From NCBI GenBank assembly GCA_947650365.1, contig OX393549.1, positions 31,419,126 to 31,483,125 on the forward strand: a stretch of DNA of 64,000 nt. The letters are read 5' to 3'. A program made the position numbers and the translations under genes. Below, one piece after another: positions 26,201 to 38,420 of the stretch. Positions within the stretch are counted from its first letter, which is position 1. Every line of letters begins with the position of its first letter. Source of the stretch: Chamaelirium japonicum (lineage: Eukaryota; Streptophyta; Magnoliopsida; Liliales; Melanthiaceae). Below the pieces are notes generated by a model that searched no databases, was not told where the DNA came from, and saw nothing but the letters and a program-made list of their open reading frames with translations.

Positions 26201-27369
26201 GGCGGGGGGTCGTGCGGGCTTGGTCGGAGGTCGGTGGTCACCGGGGAGGGGCTCGGTTGCGGCGGCGAGGCCTGACCGTGCAGGTCGCGGCAAGGGAGGA
26301 GGAAGGGGGCCTTGGGGTTGGGTCGCGGAGGATGATGGGAGGAGGAGGGTGGCTGACCTGTAGTGGCGGCGTGCTCGCCGGGGCTCCGGCGAGGGGCGGG
26401 TGGGGGTGCTCCGATCTCTTCTCCTTCTCCGTCTTCGGCTCTCTCTCTCTCTCTCTGCATCCCGTTCTCTCTCTCTCTCTTTCTCTCTATTTCTCTCCCG
26501 TTCTCTCTCTCTCGTTCTCTCTCTAGGTCGGTTAAAAAGGAGGGGTGGGGTGCGGTTTTGATGATAAGGGCTGGAGGGATAGGGTCGGTTAAGGCTTGGG
26601 GGAGGGGATAAGGAACGAAAGGTATGTGTTTATCTGTCCAATCTTGCCCGATCCTTCTAATCCGAATTTCGGATTGCAAATCCCGGGGAGGCCAGTCGAG
26701 AGGGTCTAAACCCAGCTAAAGTTTTGGGAGAAAGGTCCTAGGCCTGATCGGGCTCGGTCCCGAGCCCTGAACCGGGCTCGGTTGGAATCCGGGTGCGATT
26801 CGTCCATCAACGGGGCTGAAAAGAATAATAAGTCGTAACTATCAAAGCGGAAGTCGGAATAGAGCCCGAGAGGATTCGTTGGAAAGGTCTTGTCAACGCG
26901 AACGCGTTAGCGCTTTGTACACAATTTTCTGACTTCTGGATCTCCCAAAAAGAAGGAAATACTCCAAAACTCAAAATAGCAATAACTATTCACCCAGGTG
27001 TCGGATCGACCTAAACTCAGGCTCATTGGAAGGCTCTCTCAGAGCCTCATCTAACGCATCTTGTTTCGTTACGATCTGATCACCTGATCTCTAACAAGAA
27101 ACAAAACAGCTACAACTATCGACCAATTATCGTTTTTTCTAGGGTTTATCTGCCGGGCTGCGGAAACTGGCTGCGCATACACCTGATCGTTGCACGGAAC
27201 GCACCATCGTGACATGCTCGAAGTTACGGAGAATGTGAACGTAAAACATCTCATACGTTTATGATCCATTTATTAGGAAAAAGCCCAAAGAAAAAGTCTG
27301 GCTGTAAAAAGACGAAACTAGCCATGGAGGATTTCTATTATTCTCAAATCTAACACCACAGGTGTTACA
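23289..27369 (-). repeat. LTR 3 of the array (outer 5' LTR)
   Basis: It has complete TG...CA termini and ends right before the second GAATC. It has the most private substitutions of the three in my sampling (about 14, against 9 in LTR 2 and 7 in LTR 1). Its C and G runs are shorter (11 C at 26010-26020, 8 G at 26049-26056). Confidence 0.93.
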
Positions 27370-27374
27370 GAATC
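27370..27374. repeat. Target-site duplication GAATC, right copy
   Basis: Perfect match to 9874-9878. Array plus one duplication is 17,496 bp, a multiple of three, so the Athila frame is the same on both sides. Confidence 0.93.
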
Positions 27375-30300
27375 TCAAAGAAATTCTTCTCAAACTCCTT
27401 ATGTGCCACCACATAAGAAAACCCTTGAAGAGGCATTGCAACAATTCATGGAAGGTCAATCACAAATTAATCAAAATACAAAACAAACCTTGCAAGAGCT
27501 CAAAACATCGGTTGATAGAATTGAAGCACAACTTAATGTTAGAGAAAAAAGAACTTTTCCAGCCCAACCGTTTCCTAATCCTAAAAGCCAACATAAAGTA
27601 GGATCCTCTAGTATGTCAAAGCCTACGTCAAATTCTTCCAACTCCCGAGCTGAGCATGCTAAATCTATCACCACCCTTAGAAGTGGTAAAATCATTGACA
27701 AAGAAATTCCAACGAAGGTTGACAGACCTGTGGAAAATTCTAATGATAAGGGTGAAGAAGAAACTAGCAATGCGGAACCTAAAGAAGAGTCATTGCCTAA
27801 ATATAAACCAGTTGCCCCATTCCCTCACAGATTGCTTGCAACTAAAAAGGGGGCAACTAACCAAGAAATTTTAGACATCTTCAAACAAGGGAAGATCAAT
27901 ATCCCCTTGCTAGATGCAATTAAACAAATTCCATCCTATGCAAAATTTCTAAAAGACCTTTGCACCATAAAGCGAAATCTTTATGTACAAAAGAAGGCTT
28001 TTCTGACAGAACAAGTTAGTGCCATCTTAAAGCACAACACCCCACTCAAGTACAAAGATCCTGGTTGTCCTATAATATCTTGCATCATAGGAAACTCCCG
28101 GATCGAGCAAGCTTTACTTGACTTAGGGACAAGTGTGAATTTATTGCCCTATTCGGTATACGAGCAGCTGGGCCTTGGAGAACTAAAACTCACCAAGGTC
28201 ACTCTTCAACTTGCTGATCAGTCTGTTCGAATACCGAGAGGGATCGTTGAAGATGTTCTTGTCCAAGTTGATAAAGTCTACTTTCCAGTAGATTTTATCA
28301 TTTTGGACACTCAACCTGTCACGAATAGTACAACTGCAATTCCAGTCATTCTTGGCCACCCATTCTTGGCAACTTCCAATGCTTTGATCAATTATCGGAA
28401 TGGGATGATAAAGCTCTCTTTTGGGAATATGACTATAGATTTTAATATCTTTAATATTTGCAAACAACCTGGAGATGAAAATGAAGATGGTGAAGTTCAT
28501 GAGATGAATTTGATTGATACAATCACAGAGGATACATTTGTCCCTTCCCTTTCTTCTGATCCTTTAGAGGCGTGCCTAGCTCACTTCGCTGGAATAGATG
28601 AGAATGAGATATTTGAAGAAGTCAATGCCCTATTAGACTCAACTGCGTTGCTGGATACAGACAAATGGAAGGCACGTTTTGAAGAGTTACCCCCAAGCAA
28701 TAATACTCCTCTTCCATCTAGTGTCCAAGCACCCAAACTTGAGTTGAAACCCCTACCTTCTGAACTCAAGTATGCTTACCTAGGTAAAGAAGATAAATTC
28801 CCTGTGATTATCTCATCTGAACTCGATCAGGATCAAGAATGCAAACTGTTGGATGTGTTAAAAGAGCATAGGAGTACAATAGGTTGGATCATCGCTGATA
28901 TTAAAGGAATTAGCTCCTTAATTTTCACCCATAGGATCCATTTAGAAGATAATGTCAAAACATCTCGTGAACCACAAAGAAGGCTGAACCCTAACATGAA
29001 GGATGTGGTTCGGGCAGAAGTCTTAAAATTGCTTGATGTGGGTATCATATACCTTATTTCTGATAGTAGATGGGTCAGTCCAACCCAAGTTATCCCTAAG
29101 AAATCTGGAGTTACGGTAATCAAGAATTTAGAAAATGAATTAGTTCCAACTAGAGTTACCACGGGTTGGAGAGTATGCATTGATTATAGAAATCTAAATT
29201 CTATCACTAGGAAAGACCATTTCCCTTTACCCTTTGTGGATCAAATTCTGCAAAAATTAGCAGGACATCAATTCTATTGCTTTTTAGATGGCTATTTGGA
29301 CTACAATCAAATAGAAATCGATCCCGACGATCAGGAAAAAACGACTTTCACGTGTCCCTTTGGTACTTTTGCTTACAAGTGAATGCCATTCGGACTCTGC
29401 AATGCTCCTGCAACCTTCCAAAGATGCATGCTTAGTATTTTCTCTGATATGGTTGAAAAATTTTTGGAGGTTTTTATGGATGATTTCTCTGTGTTTGGCT
29501 TCTCGTTTGATGACTGTTTACATCATTTGGAGTTAGTCCTTATTCGTTGTCGAGAGAAAAGTTTAATTTTGATCTGGGAGAAGTGCCACTTTATGGTCAC
29601 CAAAGGAATTGTCCTTGGACATATTATTTCATCCAAAGGAATCGAAGTTGATAAGGCTAAAATCGATTTAATTGCAAATTTATCTACCCCAAAGACAGTT
29701 AGAGATATACGTTCCTTCCTAGGTCATGCGGGATTTTATAGAAGGTTCATTAAGGACTTTATTGTCATATCTAGACCTTTATGCAACCTCCTACAGAAGA
29801 AAAATATCTTTGAGTGGTCAGATGATTGTCAGAAAGCCTTTGACAAATTGAAAAGCTTATTAACTTCTGCTCCTATTATGCAACCACCTGATTGGAATCT
29901 TCCTTTTGAGATAATGTGTGATGCTAGTGACTATGCTGTCGGGGCAATTTTAGGGCAGAGAAAGGACAAGAAGCCATATGTTATCCACTATGCTAGTAGG
30001 ACTCTGAATAGTGCTCAAGTAAATTATTCTACTACGGAGAAGGAACTCTTAGCCGTAATTTTTGCACTAGACAAATTTAGATCTAACTTGATAGGATCCA
30101 AGATTGTAATTTTTACTGATCATGCGGCTCTCAAGTACCTTCTTTCAAAAAAGGACACTAAACCAAGATTGCTTTGATGGATTCTCCTATTCCAAGAATT
30201 CTTTTTAGAAATTCGAGATAAAAAAGGAGTAGAGAACGTAGTGGCTGACCACTTATCTCGTTTTATTATCTTAGATTCCATGGATACTTCACCAATCCAA

Positions 30301-31638
30301 GATACATTCTCTGATGAACAATTATTTGCACTTGTGACTTCACCATGGTTTTCTGATATTGCAAACTTTTTGGTTACGGGTGAAATTCCTAGTTTTTGGA
30401 CCCAACAGGATAAAAGAAAATTCCTAGCACTCGTAAGAAATTATTTCTGGGATGACCCGTACTTATTTAAATATTGCCCAGATCAAATAATTAGGAGATG
30501 TGTGCCTGATAATGAATTTTATAGTATCATCTCCTTCTGTCATTCAGAAGCATATGGTGGTCACTTCTCTGGAAAGAAAACTGCTGCGAAAATTTTGCAG
30601 TGTGGTTTTTACTGGCCTTCTCTCTTCAAAGATACTCATGACTTATGTAAATCCTGAGAGCGATGTCAAAAGTTGGGAGGGATAACCCGCAAAAATATGA
30701 TGCCCCTAAACCCGATTCTAATCATAGAAGTTTTTGATTGTTGGGGCATCGACTTCATGGGCTCATTCCTTCCTTCTTTTGGGAATCTTTATATTTTAGT
30801 AGCTGTGGATTATGTCTCCAAATGGATTGAGGTAATTTCTTGTAGAACTAATGATCATAGAACTGTATTAAAATTCTTGAAGGAGAATATCCTATCTAAA
30901 TTTGGAACACCTCGAGCCATAATAAGTGATGGGGGTTCATATTTCTGTAACAGACCTTTTGAGGCCTTAATGCGAAAGTATGGAATCACCCATAAAATTG
31001 CCACCTCATATCATCCACAAACGAGTGGGCAAGTCGAGGTATCTAATCGGGCGATCAAAAATATTTTGGAAAAGATAGTTAACCCAGATCGTAAGGATTG
31101 GTCTTTACGACTGACCGATGCACTTTGGGCATACCGTACTGCATATAAATCCCCGATTGGCATGTCTCCTTTTAGACTCGTCTATGGCAAACCTTGTCAC
31201 TTACCTGTAGAACTGGAACATAAAGCTTATTGGGCCATTAAAAAATTCAACTTTGATCTTGAAAAAGCTAGCTCGCTAAGAAAACTCCAAATAGATGAAT
31301 TAGAAGAAATAAGGAATGAGGCTTATGAGAATAACAGAATTTATAAAGAGAAAATAAAAATCTTTCATGATAAAAATATTGTATGAAAAACATTTGAACC
31401 ATCTCAAAAAGTTCTCTTATATAATTCAAGGTTGCATTTATTTCCTGGTAAACTAAAATCTCGATGGACTGGTCCTTTTATTGTGAAAACAGTTTATCCT
31501 TATGGAGCTATAGAAATTGAAGACCCAAATAATGGCAATATCTTTAAAGTTAATGGACAACGCTTAAAACCATTTTTGAAAAACTTTGCTCCAGAGGATG
31601 TGTCCACTACTCTAGAAGATCCTGTTTATCAGGATTAA
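27375..31638 (+). pseudogene. pol: Athila gag C-terminus and pol (protease, RT, RNase H, integrase), stops but no frameshift
   Basis: One frame runs through the end of gag (YVPPHKKTLEEALQQFMEG), an aspartic protease (ALLDLGTSVNLLPYSVY near 28105, then ILGHPFL), reverse transcriptase (WRVCIDYRNLN near 29170, FCFLDG-like turn, MPFGLCNAPATFQ, active site FMDD near 29476), RNase H (CDASDYAVGA near 29920, TEKELLAV, FTDHAAL) and integrase (H-H-C zinc region near 30540-30670, DFMGSF, SDGG, then a final KSRWTGPF segment). It is broken by TGA codons at 29380, 30175, 30655 and 31384 but has no frameshift over 4.2 kb. The TGA at 30655 replaces a cysteine of the integrase zinc site. Enzymes for copying and integration; this copy cannot make a complete polyprotein. 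Confidence 0.93.
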
Positions 31639-33170
31639 TCACTATATCTGCTAGAGATCTTTTGCTTGTATATTAGTTTTGTTTTTCTTGTTATTCTATT
31701 TTCTTTCTAGTAAATACCCTTGGAAAGCAGTGGAAATATGTGCAATCATCTTTTCAGGTAATCTCTAACCCGTCTCCATGTCTTCCTTGCAAAATGATAT
31801 ATCCTTCATATTTCTATATTTGAATCTCCACGAAATATCATAATGTGCATCATTTTTTAAACATTGAGGACAATGTCATATTTAGATTGGGGGGTGGGAA
31901 TCCTAACGAATCCTAATTTTATATATTTTTACATTTTTCCAAATATTAGTTATTACTTTTATTTATTTAAAAAAAATGATTTCTTGCATATTATAAAAAA
32001 AAAAATTCTCTGAAAGTTTTGGAGTCTAATTTTTATGTACTCTTGCTTGGACTATATGTCACTTAGTGACATAGATTATAAAAGGCCTATGTTCTAGTCG
32101 AAAGGTGTTGATATTGAGTTCCCTTTATTAATTCCTGCTTATGGAGTATCAAGTTAATTGTACTTTGAAAACTTCACTACACTTCTAGCTTGCACCTTTG
32201 GAGTATAGGTTCGATAGGTTGTTGTTGATCTGATAATACTTAGAGGCCTAATGAACCGTGACTGTCTTGTTCACTTAGTTTGCTCTATGGAGAGATAGGG
32301 TGAAAAAAAAAAAAAAAAAAAGGGGCAACTAGTGGATTAGACCAGGTATAGCGAAAAGGGCTACCTATTACAAGGTCTAGGGTCGAGTTATGTAGAAGTC
32401 CCAACTTACATGCAACTATATTAGTGAAGCATGGTGTATAGGGTTATGAGAATGATCCTATATACACAGAGTGAATCTAATATAAAAGCAACATGGGGAT
32501 GGCTACCTGACTTATGAGAGCGTTGGCAGCGTGTCATGGGCACAGAGTGCAGCTACCATGGTAAAAAATTAGGAAGGGATACATAATAAGATCCTTAAAA
32601 AAAGGAGACCGAAAAAAAAAAGAAAAAAAGAATAAGAAAAGGGAGATAATGTGAAAGCCGTCGCTGTAAAAACACGAGTAAGCATGGAATATCACATATA
32701 AAGCCCTTGTGGTATTAAAGTGAACATCTACACCTCTCATAAACCTGGACAGACAACGAGGTTTTGAATCAGTGTTTAAGGTATTTTGATTGTTCTTGGT
32801 ACTTATTAGTATTGACGCACCCTTAAAAACCAAAGCTCTAGTCGTGTTAAGTCCAGATATCACCGAGCACTCGAGTACAGTCAGTTTGATATTTCCTACC
32901 GGAGGGTTAATAACCGAAACTCAATCGATGACTCGGTAAACTAGAAATTGGCTAATACTATTCTACAAACTTTGTGGCGTAGAATCTCTAGTCTTGGGTA
33001 CTATAAATTATTCATCAAAACTTTCTGTTAAAAAAAAAAATTGCTTTATGTTGTTTTACCATTTAATAAAAGGAAAAAAAAACTTTTTGGGGATAGAAAT
33101 CATGCATTATTATCGAAAATCTTTGCATTGAATTCTCGCTTACTTTGCTCGAGAACTAGCAAAAAGCTGG
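31639..33170 (+). other. Athila 3' non-coding region
   Basis: There is no env-like ORF. An internal polypurine-like tract lies at 31886-31899, A-runs at 32307-32325 and in the 32580-32640 area, and a 109-codon minus-strand frame at 32534-32863 has no recognisable similarity. Confidence 0.7.
31886..31899 (+). promoter_or_regulatory. Internal polypurine-tract-like sequence
   Basis: ATTGGGGGGTGGGA contains the same 10-mer, TTGGGGGGTG, as the tract next to the right LTR. It lies in a conserved Athila context (acattgaggacaatgtc just before it). Similar internal tracts are known in Athila-type elements between pol and the env-like region. Confidence 0.6.
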
Positions 33171-33180
33171 TTGGGGGGTG
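33171..33180 (+). promoter_or_regulatory. Athila polypurine tract
   Basis: TTGGGGGGTG directly abuts the TG of the right LTR, the position expected for the primer of plus-strand DNA synthesis. Confidence 0.85.
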
Positions 33181-35580
33181 TGTTAAGTCTCCAAATAATG
33201 CATTTTATCGCTTATTTCTTACTGTATTATCATCGCTTTCCTACGTAAAACTTTTTATATACTCGTAAAGCGTATCATTTTCTTTGCACCAATGCATAGT
33301 AGATTTTAATACAGACATAACTGTATATTGGTTCACACTCATACGATACATGCATGAAAAATAAGGAGCCCGGTAGTTCAAATTATTCTTTTTATCGATA
33401 ATCGTATTGGATCCTTACACGCGTCATTTCATATGTGATTTTCAGGGAATTGACCCGGTACTCGACATAGTCGGATAAAGGACACCATGATAGTATGGTG
33501 GACATTCTCACGGTGAGTCAATGGAGCATGCACGGCTCATTTGGAGGCCCTTATGAAGAATGATGCAGAGAATGATGGTTGTGAAAAATTGACCGAGATA
33601 ACGTCACTGGCAACACATCTGCAGACCACTAAAGAACGACGCATATGCAAAGGGCTTGACATGGAAGAGTTGACGAGTTTCGATTGCTCGAATGGTTACC
33701 GAAGCATATCGTCTCCTTTTCTTTTACCCTTTCTCTCTCATCTCTTTATTACCCGATCTTAATCATCCATTGCATCCATTACCCAACTAAATCCCAGCCG
33801 TTCCTCTCATCCGCAGCCATGCATACAAGCAACTCATCGTAGCCGTCCATCTCATCCAACCCATACATGATACATGCAATGATCAGTGCACTCCATTACA
33901 CCCAACAACCCACATGCAACACAATTACAGCCGCCCATCTCTCTCTCCTGTTTCTTTCTCTCTCATCCCCGACCCGACCACCTCTATTCTCTCTCCTCCT
34001 TGATTCTCTCTCTCTAAAATCTGCACCGATCTTCTCTCATTACCGCACTTTTCTCTCTCTCGGATTCTCTCTTTCCATAACCACTCCCCTTATTTCTCTC
34101 TCTAAAACCCGTGAGACCCATGCTCCCATGCAGGCAGCATCACAGCCGTCCGGTGTACCCGATCACCCCCGTGTCTCTCTCCTCGCGATCGTCCCGGACT
34201 CCCATCCGGACTTCTCTCTCTACCCGATCTCTCTCTCCCGTTTACTTCCCTCTCTAAAACCAAATCACAGCCGTCCCCTCTCACGTACCCGACTCCTCCG
34301 CATGAGAACTAACTTCTCTCTCTATATATGCGAACGTATCTCTCTCTCTTTCCCATATTTGGAACCAGATCACAGCCGTTCGGTTTGCCTAATCCCAATC
34401 GGACTCTTTTTTCTACTACCGGGTTTTCTCTTTCTAAAACCGGACCCCCTCTTCTCTATATAGAGGGATGCCCGAACTTCAACGGGGGACGACCCGGACT
34501 TTTGGACCACTATCAAAGGCCCGAACTTCATCCACCATACGACTTTCATCATCAGATCATCACCCCCGGACCTTCATCGTTTCATCACCACCTCGGATCC
34601 ATCATCTTCCATTCGCCAAGCTCGAAACCCGTCTCCATCATCCCGAAGTCACGCCGCACACCATCGTCTTTGCCGTGGAAGCCCATCTCGAAGCACATCG
34701 TCATCGACGCCACGCACCATCGTCTCCGAGCCACGCTTCACCGACGTCGTCACCATCTCCGGAAGTCATCATCCACAAGCGCCATCCTTCGTATTTTTTT
34801 TCATTAATGGAGTTTGCGTGCTGTTATGCTTTTATATTGAATTCTATGAACATGCACAGCTAAACCCCTAGCTAAGGCTATGGGGGATGCCTAGTGGTTA
34901 TTATGCTTCTCTTTTGATCAGTAATGAAGTTTTAAGTTTCCTATGATTGACTCTTATGTTGGATGACACTATTCTAAGATGTATGGCATCTTGCTTGCAA
35001 ATTTGTTTGATTCCGTATTGACTCCGGGCATACGTAATGCTTGTGAATCCCTGTGGCATGATGACACGAACTTCACGAGTCTCTCATCAGATAATTTTCA
35101 ACCTATATACATATTTATGATGGATGCATATCTCTAGAAATCAGCATATGTGTATAAATTGTTTTGATTACATATCGACTCCGGGCATATGCAATGCTTA
35201 ATAACCTCCGTAGCATGCATGTTAGAACCTATTTTGATGCTATCCTCATACGAATTATTGATCATGAAGAATACATGAAATACTACTAGGTTGAACCCGG
35301 ATGCCTTAGCCTCATCTCCATCGTAGCCTCCTTTAATTATTGCAATATTTAGTTCTATTTAATTTAGTAACGTAGTTTCATCATACGTGCTCCACTCTCA
35401 GTGGAAAACCCTGATTTGCACTCACGTTCACGCACTGTCATCACATTAGTTCCCATTAGTCCTTCAGTCCCTATGGAATCGACCTCGGACTCACCGAGAT
35501 ACTACTTCGCTACACACCCTATACTTGGGGTTAAATTGCACTTTTTAGTCCCTTAATCGGGACTACTTAAAGTTGTAGCA
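33181..35580 (+). repeat. Right LTR of the Athila element
   Basis: Starts TGTTAAG and ends TAGCA, paired with 5907-8315. It carries the TATA-like box at 34456-34463. Its CT-rich part creates meaningless open frames, as in the left copy. Confidence 0.93.
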
Positions 35581-36852
35581 ACTCACAAGAGTCACAAGTA
35601 TATAACCAATATGCCACAAAATAATGTGTGAAAATGATGTCTCGTATTGACAATTATTCCACATATTTCATATACCCAAACATTAGATAACAATTCAATG
35701 ATAACAATTTGTCTTACTTCCTAGTATTCAAAGCATAGAAAGATGATACAAAAGAGTAAATCACATGTAAGTTTATATTTTTTTTTTGCAGTTGAATTTT
35801 TTATTTTGTGCTCTTCTCTAATTAGTGTCTTTGATGATTTGTCTATATAGTAAACACTCAATTGACAACTCCTGCTCAACTAAAAGTAAGGTGTTAGACG
35901 TACAGGCTCCCCTAGGGGCCTATGCTCGGACTCATTCTTAGAGATCTTTTTCTTTTTACATTTGGATGTGACAGTTCAATGTAACGAAAAAGAGGGACAG
36001 TAGTTCAAAGCTAGTTAGCTTTAGGTACCAAGTACATTGTCATTCAGATCCTTCCTCAAGCAAGTCAAATGACTTTTAAATATTTTTATATTTTTTATGG
36101 ATGAAGAGTGACACTATAACTAGTTAAACACTAAGGATTGTGAAGTTATTTAAAGAAAAATCATCAAAGTGCAAGAACTAGATTCGATACAAATAATGTC
36201 AAATAAAGGTGCAAAAATTTGACAACTGACCACACGTATACACATGGGATACTGAAAGTGCGAACACAACCAGAAAAGATAATTATTTTAAGGATCATAT
36301 AGCTCTAGATGTATTCAATTCATCTAATATCATGTGTAAATAAGAACATACTCACATACAATGATCAACAAGATGATATGAATATGACTAATACATATGA
36401 AAATACAATGTATGTACAGACTACAGACATGCAAAACACATATATACAATAGTTTGAAAAATAAGATATGCTAATACAATGAACCAAGGAACACCTAAAA
36501 ATGCTCGGTCCATAGTGCAATGGCTTCATCAAAATATCTACCAATTGATGTAGGGTTTTAAGATGTTTCAAAAAGATAACATGATTTTCAGCAAGTTCAT
36601 GTATAAAATGTATCTAATATCAATATACTTAGTTCAAGAATGTTGATCATGATTCTTTGCTATATTAATAGCACTCATATTATCAAAAAAATACTCATCT
36701 CATCTAGACTTAATTTATAATATACAAGCATATGTTTCATCCAAAAAACATGCATACAAGCACTTCCTGACACAATATATATTGTCTCCGTTATTGATAA
36801 AAAAAAAAAATAGTGTTCTTTTTTTACTATGTTAAACAATTAAGAAATTACC
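35581..36852 (-). pseudogene. Decayed Copia (SIRE-like) pol, RNase H end, and 3' region
   Basis: On the minus strand, from about 36760 to 36380, translation gives a run with WMKHML, then DNMSAINIAKN, TKYIDIRY, and QLVDILMKPL. These match the end of Copia RNase H (CDNxSAIxLxKNP, RTKHIDIRxHF, QLADIFTKPL). Stop codons and frame changes interrupt it. The zone 35581-36364 is AT-rich and non-coding. The Copia piece is cut at 35580 by the Athila LTR and resumes at 5906, and is cut at 36852 by a hAT MITE and resumes at 37429. Confidence 0.75.
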
Positions 36853-37420
36853 TAGGGTGGGACTTTGGTGGGTCTGACCCGAACCCGACCCACCCAACCC
36901 GAACAATGGACAGACATGGGCAAAGCTTGTTAAAAACTTGGACGGGTTTGGACAAAAAAATATCAACCCGATTTCAATTTGGACGGGTTTGAGCACCGAT
37001 CTTCTTAGCCCGAGGAACCCGAGGAAGTGACACATCAAGGTTGAATGCTTTGGTATTTTTTTTCGTGGAAATCAAATATTGTCTGTTTGATGTTGAATGC
37101 TAAAAATTCGTTTGAAATATGTGAGGATATGGGTTGGACTTTATGCTTTTCTTATGCAAATCAAAGATTTTTTTTTTATGCAATTCAAAAATCTGTTGTT
37201 TTTTTTCTCATCTATTTATGTGCACAAGCATTTCTAATTGGACAACCAGCCCAACCCACCCATTAGTTTGCAGATTGGACAACCCGAGCAACTAGAATGG
37301 GCAAGCACGGTTTGAGCTTCCACGGGTTCCCCGGGTTCCACGGGCAAAACGGGTTAAGGTTTGTGCAAGTCAGATTGGGCATGGACAAACACTTCAACCC
37401 GCCCCCAAGTCCCACCCCTA
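36853..37420. mobile_element. hAT-type MITE with 8-bp target duplication
   Basis: The left end reads TAGGGTGGGACTTTGGTGGGT and the right end is its imperfect inverted copy (CCCAAGTCCCACCCCTA). The flanks are AAATTACC (36845-36852) and CAATTACC (37421-37428), an 8-bp duplication with one mismatch. Length 568 bp. The interior has the AACCCG / CGGGTT-rich phrases common in plant hAT MITEs and no transposase. Confidence 0.8.
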
Positions 37421-37428
37421 CAATTACC

Positions 37429-37606
37429 TATATAAAAAAGCCACTAGAAATACCCCTCAAAAAAAAAAAAAAAGCCACTAGAAATAGTACTTTACATCCT
37501 TGCCCATTCGGCAGTAATAAATCCTGCTTATGTCAGCAGTCATAGTAAAATGATAGAAAGACCCAATCCCAAAGTACTCTTTACATATCTAATGATACTC
37601 TTGACA
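37429..37606 (-). pseudogene. Decayed Copia pol piece between MITE and Tat element
   Basis: On the minus strand the segment starting at 37611 reads HLIVVKSIIRYVKSTLGLGL, after PKET-type residues that lie on the other side of the Tat element (53076-53090). It matches the Copia motif PKESHLxAVKRIIRYVKGT. It contains two A-runs and a repeated phrase agccactagaaata (near 37439 and 37474). Confidence 0.7.
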
Positions 37607-37849
37607 ACAATTGTGGGGGGTTCTGAATCGAACCGGGCGGTTCGGGTGGCAAGCACAATCCAACAAGCCAAGTAAAGACAGACCGGGAATTATGTGGAAA
37701 ACCCCTTCGCAACGTCGAAAGGGAAAAAACCACGGGTGGGGCGAGAATGCACTATAACTATCTTTTCGGGTACAATCTCTCACCTTAACCCCAATTACAA
37801 ACCCCGAGGACCGGTCTCCCAAACTACCGACCTCTGCAATTTCACTCAG

Positions 37850-38420
37850 ACTACCGACCGCTGCAGGCAGCGTCTGACTACCAGTTGCTGCAGACAGTAT
37901 CTGGCTACCGGTCGCTGCGGATAGTATCTGGCTACCGGTCGCTACAGACAGTATCTGGCTACCGACCGGCCTCCGTAGACAGTCTCTGGCTACCTACCAA
38001 CCGGCCTCCGCAGACAGTCTCTGGCTACCTACCGACCGCAGACAGTCTGCAGACAGTATCTGGCTACCGGTCACTGCGGAAAGTATCTGGCTACCGGTCG
38101 CTGCAGACAGTATCTGGCTACCGACCGGCCTCCGCAGACAGTCTCTGGCTACCTACCGACCGCAGACAGTCTGCAGACAGTATCTGGCTACCGGTCGCTG
38201 CGGACAGTATCTGGCTACCGGTCGCTGCAGACAGTATCTGGCTATCGACCGACCTCCGCAGACAGTCTCTGGCTACCTACCGACCGCAGACAGTCTGTAG
38301 ACAATATCTGGCTACCGGTCGCTGCGAACAGTATCTGGCTACCGGTCGCTGCAGACAGTATCTGGCTACCGACCGGCCTCCGCAGACAGTCTCTGGCTAC
38401 CTACCGACTGACCTCCGCAG
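37850..38420. repeat. Tandem array A in the left Tat LTR
   Basis: A roughly 27-bp unit, ctggctaccggtcgctgcagacagtat, and a variant with ctccgcagacagtctctggctac are arranged in a higher-order pattern of about 110 bp. The same array is at 51830-52383. Because the units have no stop in one frame, it yields a long but artefactual open frame (37885-38463). Confidence 0.9.

Larger units (their letters stand above)
9879..27369 (-). mobile_element. Tandem array LTR-internal-LTR-internal-LTR of a non-autonomous LTR retrotransposon
   Basis: Three nearly identical LTRs (9879-13945, 16569-20665, 23289-27369; 4067, 4097 and 4081 bp) alternate with two nearly identical internal regions (13946-16568 and 20666-23288; both 2623 bp). 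Each LTR reads TGTCACGCCC at the left and GGTGTTACA at the right. A primer-binding site for initiator tRNA-Met is readable on the minus strand at the right end of each internal region, so the element is transcribed leftwards. One perfect GAATC duplication flanks the whole array and none lies between units. No open frame longer than 81 codons lies in the internal regions. The long LTRs, tRNA-Met site and TGTAACACC start suggest a LARD derived from a Tekay/Del-type chromovirus; that lineage is an inference. Confidence 0.92.
5907..35580 (+). mobile_element. Athila-lineage Ty3/gypsy retrotransposon, interrupted
   Basis: Two long terminal repeats (5907-8315 and 33181-35580) both start TGTTAAGTC and end GTAGCA. 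A primer-binding site follows the left one and a polypurine tract (TTGGGGGGTG) precedes the right one. The flanks are ACACA on the left and ACTCA on the right, a 5-bp target duplication with one mismatch. Inside are an Athila-type gag and pol on the plus strand, in one reading frame. Without the inner insertion the element would be about 12.2 kb. I counted about 13 differences in the first 400 bp of the two LTRs, so it is older than the other elements in the nest. No env-like gene is present between pol and the right LTR. Confidence 0.92.

Noticed and set aside
32534..32863. Candidate env-like remnant in the Athila 3' region (minus strand)
   Set aside because: Wrong strand for env, no transmembrane pattern or similarity typical of Athila env-like proteins, and the frame is partly translated A/T runs.
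37850..38420. Possible CRISPR array, because of regular short repeats
   Set aside because: The units are directly tandem without unique spacers and lie inside an LTR of a plant retrotransposon. The same holds for the arrays at 39411, 41856, 42030 and 48420.
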